Shown: one piece after another, positions 60,593 through 64,000 of the stretch
Position numbering within the stretch: position 1 is the stretch's first letter
How the letters are laid out: every line of letters begins with the position of its first letter
Assembly (NCBI GenBank): GCA_905221605.1
Contig: CAJNDS010002556.1
Location: 51,001-115,000, forward strand
Direction of reading: 5' to 3'
DNA: 64,000 nt
DNA from: Symbiodinium natans
Lineage: Eukaryota; Sar; Dinophyceae; Suessiales; Symbiodiniaceae
The notes under the pieces: model-generated
What the model was told of the DNA's origin: nothing
The model's input: the letters and a program-made list of their open reading frames with translations, nothing else
The model's database searches: none
Program-made: the position numbers and the translations under genes

Positions 60593-60602
60593 GAGGGGCG
60601 AA
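60593..60602 (+). other. Candidate polypurine tract
   Basis: GAGGGGCGAA immediately precedes the 3' LTR; nine purines of ten, in the position where plus-strand DNA priming is expected. Confidence 0.5.
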
Positions 60603-60902
60603 TGTGAGCAGGTCTATGCACGCACGCTGCATGTGCAAAGCTGCCAGGGCCAGTACTGTAGTAGTTTTCCTTTGCATGCGTAGTTTTGCAATTCGTAACA
60701 ATGCCAATGTTTTGGCTCAAGTACCGAGCTTGTGCCTTTGAGCACGGTAGTTTCGTACAGTAGCTCTTAGGTTGCTGTGCGGTCCGACCGGACGCACTCA
60801 GGCGTAGCTGCACAAGTGCTTGAACTCGCGAAGTCGTAAAACAGCGTGACCGGGCTGTGATTGCATTGGCTTAGTGCAAGTCCAGTGCTGGTCGACTTCA
60901 CA
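60603..60902 (+). repeat. 3' LTR
   Basis: 300 bp matching 43745-44044 without a difference that I can see; followed by the ACTT duplication at 60903-60906. Confidence 0.95.
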
Positions 60903-60910
60903 ACTTGTAT

Positions 60911-61036
60911 ATACTTATATATACTTATATATACTTATATATACTTATATATACTTATATATACTTATATATACTTATATATACTTATATATACTTATAT
61001 ATACTTATATATACTTATATATACTTATATATATAT
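60911..61036. repeat. (ACTTATATAT)n microsatellite
   Basis: About twelve 10-bp units, the continuation of the AT-rich target; the Tyr/Leu/Ile-rich frames here are artefacts. Confidence 0.95.
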
Positions 61037-61099
61037 ATGTATATACATGTATATTTCTATTTCTATTTATATTTATATTTATATTTACATGGATATAGA

Positions 61100-61165
61100 T
61101 GTGTATATGTATACCCTTTAAGGGATTCTACAGGGTACCTCATTCCCTCATTACCTACTCTAAGG
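61100..61165. mobile_element. Right half of the split family 6 element
   Basis: CCCTTTAAGGGATTCTACAG, then GGGTACCTCATTCCCTCATT and ACCTACTCTAAG, complementary to 43637-43672 on the other side of the retrotransposon. Confidence 0.65.
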
Positions 61166-61284
61166 GCCAGCCGGTAGGGGGTGTACGGAACTGGATGCTC
61201 CCAAGTCCCACTCGGAATGGTCGCGGGCCTTTGCTTTTTACGGGGGGAGGGGTGGAAGGGAACCCGCAAATCCCTAAACTCCAG

Positions 61285-61372
61285 GTGATCCAAAGGAATC
61301 CGCCACCTCACAAGCCCGAGCCCGAAAGCTATGCGCTGATCATCCCAGGGCGCGCAAACAGACCAAAATCTG
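61285..61372 (+). CDS. Internal exon
   Basis: Acceptor TCCCTAAACTCCAG; phase 0 reads VIQRNPPPHKPEPESYALII then PGRANRPKSEA. With two leading bases DPKESATSQARARKLCADHP is also open. The 3' limit is not clear. First exon island after the retroelement. Confidence 0.5.
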
Positions 61373-61505
61373 AAGCTCCCAACCGGTCCCAAACACCAAA
61401 CCCTGTCCTGAACCCCTGAAACCCCCTAAACCCCAAACCCTAAACCATACACCCTAAACTCCACAGCTTGACCCTGAAGCTTCCAAAAGTCTGGCCCTGC
61501 TGCCT

Positions 61506-61618
61506 GGGTCTTCGTAGGGAATGAGGGAATGAGGTTATATGTACCCTTTAAGGGATTAGGGTTTAGGGTTGAGGGTTGAGGGTTTAGGGTTATGTCGGGT
61601 ACGTCATTCCCCCCTCAA
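61506..61618. mobile_element. Family 6 inverted-repeat element with internal TTTAGGG units
   Basis: Left end TTCGTAGGGAATGAGGGAAT, right end GTACGTCATTCCCCCCTC; telomere-like units occupy the middle. Confidence 0.6.
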
Positions 61619-61668
61619 CCCAAAACCCTAAACCCTAAACCCTAAACCCTAAACCCTAAACCTCAAAG

Positions 61669-61730
61669 GAATCCTGGACGCCGGGTGGGCGCATGGCTCA
61701 TCGGGTTTAAGCTCTGGCTTCTTGGGCTGC
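61669..61730 (+). CDS. Internal exon
   Basis: Acceptor AACCTCAAAG after a CCCTAAA array; two leading bases then ILDAGWAHGSSGLSSGFLGC; donor formed by GTTTAGGG. Confidence 0.6.
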
Positions 61731-61758
61731 GTTTAGGGGGAGTTGAGGGGGTGGGCAG

Positions 61759-61780
61759 ATCAGTGACCTCGTGCGGATCG
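61759..61780 (+). CDS. Micro-exon
   Basis: Acceptor GGGGTGGGCAG; 22 bases reading ISDLVRI with one base over; donor GTTTAGGG. In frame with the exons at 61669 and 61907. Confidence 0.45.
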
Positions 61781-61808
61781 GTTTAGGGTTTCGGGTTTCG
61801 GGTTTCGG

Positions 61809-61873
61809 GTTTAGGGTTTAGGGTTTAGGGTTTAGGGTTTAGGGTTTAGGGTTTAGGGTTTAGGGTTTAGGGT
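61809..61873. repeat. (TTTAGGG)n array
   Basis: Nine units between the exons at 61759 and 61907. Confidence 0.95.
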
Positions 61874-61906
61874 TGCCCCCTAAACCCAAAACCCTACTAT
61901 TCAAAG

Positions 61907-61975
61907 CCCTTGGCCCTAACGCCGGAATCCTGATCTCGGGCTTTGGCTGGTTTCTGGGGCTGATGGTTACGGAGT
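61907..61975 (+). CDS. Internal exon with membrane-helix-like sequence
   Basis: Acceptor ACTATTCAAAG; two leading bases then LGPNAGILISGFGWFLGLMV and TE; donor GTAGGG (or GA four bases earlier). Gly-rich hydrophobic helix typical of transporters. Confidence 0.6.
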
Positions 61976-62346
61976 GTAGGGTAGAAGGGTTTAGGGTTTA
62001 GGGTTTAGGGTTCAGGGTTCAGGGTTTAGGGTTCAGGGTTTAGGGCTCGGCACCCAATATATAGACACTCACCAATAGCAGAAATATCCACCCTACTTCA
62101 TATATGTTCTAGATAGGGTTTGGAAGCCCTGACGTTCGGTTTCGGGTTTAGGGCTTGGGGCTTCGGGTTTAGGGTTTATGGTTCACGGTTCAGAGTTCAG
62201 GGTTTAGGGTTTAGGGTTTAGGCAGGGTAAGGGTGTAGAGTTTAGGGTTTAGGGTTTAAACTCGGACCACCAAAAACACAACCCAACACCAACCACCAAA
62301 ACCCAAACCCCAAATCCTAAAAACCTCTCTGACAATTGCCATGCAG

Positions 62347-62427
62347 ATTGGTGCCGCATTGAGGTTCCTCTCGGAGCACCTTTCAGGGATGAATCTCAAG
62401 GGCGGCTTCATCTACATGGTCGAGAAG
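62347..62427 (+). CDS. Internal exon
   Basis: Strong acceptor CTGACAATTGCCATGCAG; phase 0 reads IGAALRFLSEHLSGMNLKGG then FIYMVEK; GC donor (GCTCTT) or GA eight bases on. Good coding character; family unknown. Confidence 0.7.
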
Positions 62428-62651
62428 GCTCTTCTGAACCCTAAACCCTAAACCCCAAGCCCTAAACTGGGATAGGTGGAGCAGGGGAGGCTGGAGGGTT
62501 TAGGGCTTGTGGTTTAAGGTTTAGGGTTGAGGGTTTCGGACTAGCCACCAGCAAGAGATAAGCCGAGAAGCGTGGCGCCAGCTTGCCAGAACATACGTGA
62601 CGAGAAGCTAAAGGCCTGCTTCTCCTCCTTCCCTTTGCCGGCCCCACACAG

Positions 62652-62672
62652 ATTCCTCTGCTCTGCAATCCA
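62652..62672 (+). CDS. Candidate micro-exon
   Basis: Very good acceptor (CCTTTGCCGGCCCCACACAG), donor GTCCCT; reads IPLLCNP. The stretch to 63111 otherwise holds repeats and a partial family 1 end (near 62835). Confidence 0.35.
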
Positions 62673-63111
62673 GTCCCTTAAATCTACGTGGCATTCCAAA
62701 AGTAAGGGTCCGTCCGTATTACTGGAGCCTCCAGAAAACCCTAAACGCTAGAATAAGAATAAGAAGAGTTTCGGGCTTTCCGTATCTTTCGTTTTAGAGG
62801 AGCCCTAAACCCTCAACCCTACACCCTACTTCTGGCTATCCATGGACCATCAAGTACAGGGGCAGCTCACAGAGTGTAGGGTCTAGGTTCTAGGGTGGTT
62901 AAAATGCACTCCTGCATTGATGCATCGTCAGTACAGATATAACTACGTGTTTATATGGCCCCCTTCAGGGTACCAAAATACACACGTTTAGGGTTTAGGG
63001 TTTAGGGTGTAGGGTTTAGGGTTTAGGGTTTAGGGGGGTTTCGGGTTTAGGGTTTAGGGGTTTAGGGTTTAGGGTCCAAGCGAACTAAACCAAACCTTGA
63101 ACAAAACCCAG

Positions 63112-63138
63112 GCAAGCGAGAAGAGGGGCGTTCTGGGC
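63112..63138 (+). CDS. Candidate short exon
   Basis: Acceptor ACAAAACCCAG; reads ASEKRGVLG before donor GTCCTA. Weak. Confidence 0.3.
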
Positions 63139-63256
63139 GTCCTAGATAGGCGTCCCCCACCCCCCCACCCCCCGCCCTTACCTCCTGGGAACCCCCTCTT
63201 AAACACGAAACCCTAAACCCGCATTAAAACCCAATTATGTGCCCGACGCATTGGAG

Positions 63257-63324
63257 GCCACCGGGATTTTCGTGGCCTCGTCGGACACATCAGCGCCTGA
63301 TCCCTTTCAGGGGATTCTTGGAGG
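63257..63324 (+). CDS. Internal exon
   Basis: Acceptor GACGCATTGGAG; phase 0 reads ATGIFVASSDTSAPDPFQGI then LG; donor GTTTAGGG. The start could lie further upstream. From 63325 to 63875 only TTTAGGG-type repeats are seen. Confidence 0.5.
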
Positions 63325-63875
63325 GTTTAGGGTTTAGGGTTTAGGGTGTAGGGTTTAGGGCTTAGGGTTCGCAGAGTTTAGGGTTGGGGGTTTCGGGTTT
63401 AGGGTCTAGGGTTCAGGGTTTAGGGTTTAGGGTGTAGGGTTTGGGGTCTCGGGTTTAGGCTTTAGGGTTTGGGGTTTAGGGCTATTTCGGCCGGCGGGAT
63501 TCATGGTTTAGGGCTTTCAGGGCTTTCAGGGTCTAGGGGTTCAGTCTTTAGGGTCTTTAGTAGCTTTAGGGGTTTTAGGGGCTTCGCAGGCTTTAGGCGT
63601 TTAGGGGTTTGCACGCACGGGCTCTTATAGGTTTCGAAGGGCTCATAGGGTTCATCGGGTTTGGTTCTTGCGAGTGAGGCCGGCAGACAGCAGGGCGCAG
63701 GAGGGTTTAGGGTTTTGGGTTTTGGGTTTAGGGTTTATGCAAGATGTTTTGTGTTGCAAGAATAGGTTGAGGGGTTTAGGGCTGATGCTGGAATTTGAGG
63801 TGTCACCCTAAAGCCTAAACCCGAAACCCTAAACCGCACAACCCGGCTCAGGCACGTAGGAAAATGCCCTTGCAG

Positions 63876-63961
63876 GTGCAGTCGCTTGCTCCGGACGAGA
63901 ACGGACAGCTCACCGTGATGCTGAAGCCGCTTGGGTGTACGCGTAAAACCGGGGCAGCATG
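63876..63961 (+). CDS. Internal exon
   Basis: Strong acceptor AAATGCCCTTGCAG and donor GTATTG; phase 0 reads VQSLAPDENGQLTVMLKPLG then CTRKTGAA with two bases over. Function unknown; the gene continues beyond the window. Confidence 0.7.
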
Positions 63962-64000
63962 GTATTGCATGTAGGGCTCTTCAGGGTTTAGGGCTTAGCG

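Larger units (their letters stand above)
43745..60902 (+). mobile_element. 17.2-kb LTR retrotransposon with permuted reverse transcriptase
   Basis: Two direct 300-bp LTRs, identical as far as I can compare by eye, bound a GC-rich interior free of telomere-like repeats. Order: Gag with CCCH fingers, aspartic protease, RT thumb and RNase H (ORF1); integrase and methyltransferase-like fold (ORF2); RT fingers/palm (ORF3); KptA/Tpt1-like frames; a large zinc-finger/PLD protein. Ty3/Gypsy affinity follows from the RT, RNase H and integrase signatures. Identical LTRs, matching ACTT duplications and long open frames indicate a recent insertion. It lies in sense to the host exons and may sit in an intron. 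Confidence 0.95.

Noticed and set aside
60861-61177. Tyr/Leu/Ile-rich frames
   Set aside because: Translation of the ACTTATATAT microsatellite.

Overview
The window looks like nuclear DNA of a dinoflagellate; I cannot name the genus. The evidence is (i) short exons bounded by GT, GC or GA donors and by AG acceptors; (ii) very repeat-rich introns with several families of short inverted-repeat elements resembling dinoflagellate introners; (iii) plant-type TTTAGGG/CCCTAAA telomere-like repeats scattered internally in both orientations; and (iv) an LTR retroelement whose LTR carries the last 12 bases of the conserved dinoflagellate spliced leader. There are no bacterial-style operons, and nearly all long open frames outside the retroelement are low-complexity artefacts.

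Region 1 (1-19102): probably one intron-rich plus-strand gene, or several. About 18 exon-sized coding islands of 30-160 bp lie between telomere-like arrays, poly-G/C tracts and small inverted-repeat elements. The last five exons (15658 to 19102) join in a compatible reading frame and end at a TAG at 19102. The terminal exon carries an Ala-Lys repeat. Exons at 4045 and 4524 look helical and HEAT-like.

Region 2 (19103-43636): a spacer, then about 35 further exon islands, again all on the plus strand. Sixteen of them (30033-40090) can be joined in one uninterrupted frame of about 350 codons, and four more (41049-42714) join among themselves. The product is not recognised. Introns are built from telomere-like arrays, and in many the 5' end carries TTTAGGG and the 3' end carries CCCTAAA.

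Region 3 (43745-60902): a 17,158-bp LTR retrotransposon with two 300-bp LTRs that look identical and a 4-bp target duplication (ACTT), inserted in an AT-rich microsatellite inside a small inverted-repeat element. Its GC-rich genes run LTR - Gag (two CCCH fingers) - aspartic protease - RT thumb/connection + RNase H - (+1 frame change) - integrase (DD35E) - methyltransferase-like fold - in-frame TGA - RT fingers/palm (YVDD) - KptA/Tpt1-like RNA 2'-phosphotransferase - large protein with zinc fingers, SWIM motif, membrane helix and a PLD nuclease domain - LTR. Two things are unusual: the reverse transcriptase is split and permuted around the integrase, and the element carries two RNA/phosphodiester-processing enzymes.

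Region 4 (60903-64000): microsatellite, then more plus-strand exons in telomere-like introns. Either the region 2 gene continues across the retroelement or a new gene begins here.

Exon limits are predictions made by eye from splice signals, open frame and phase. Because the exons are GC-rich, more than one frame is often open, and this is stated where relevant.
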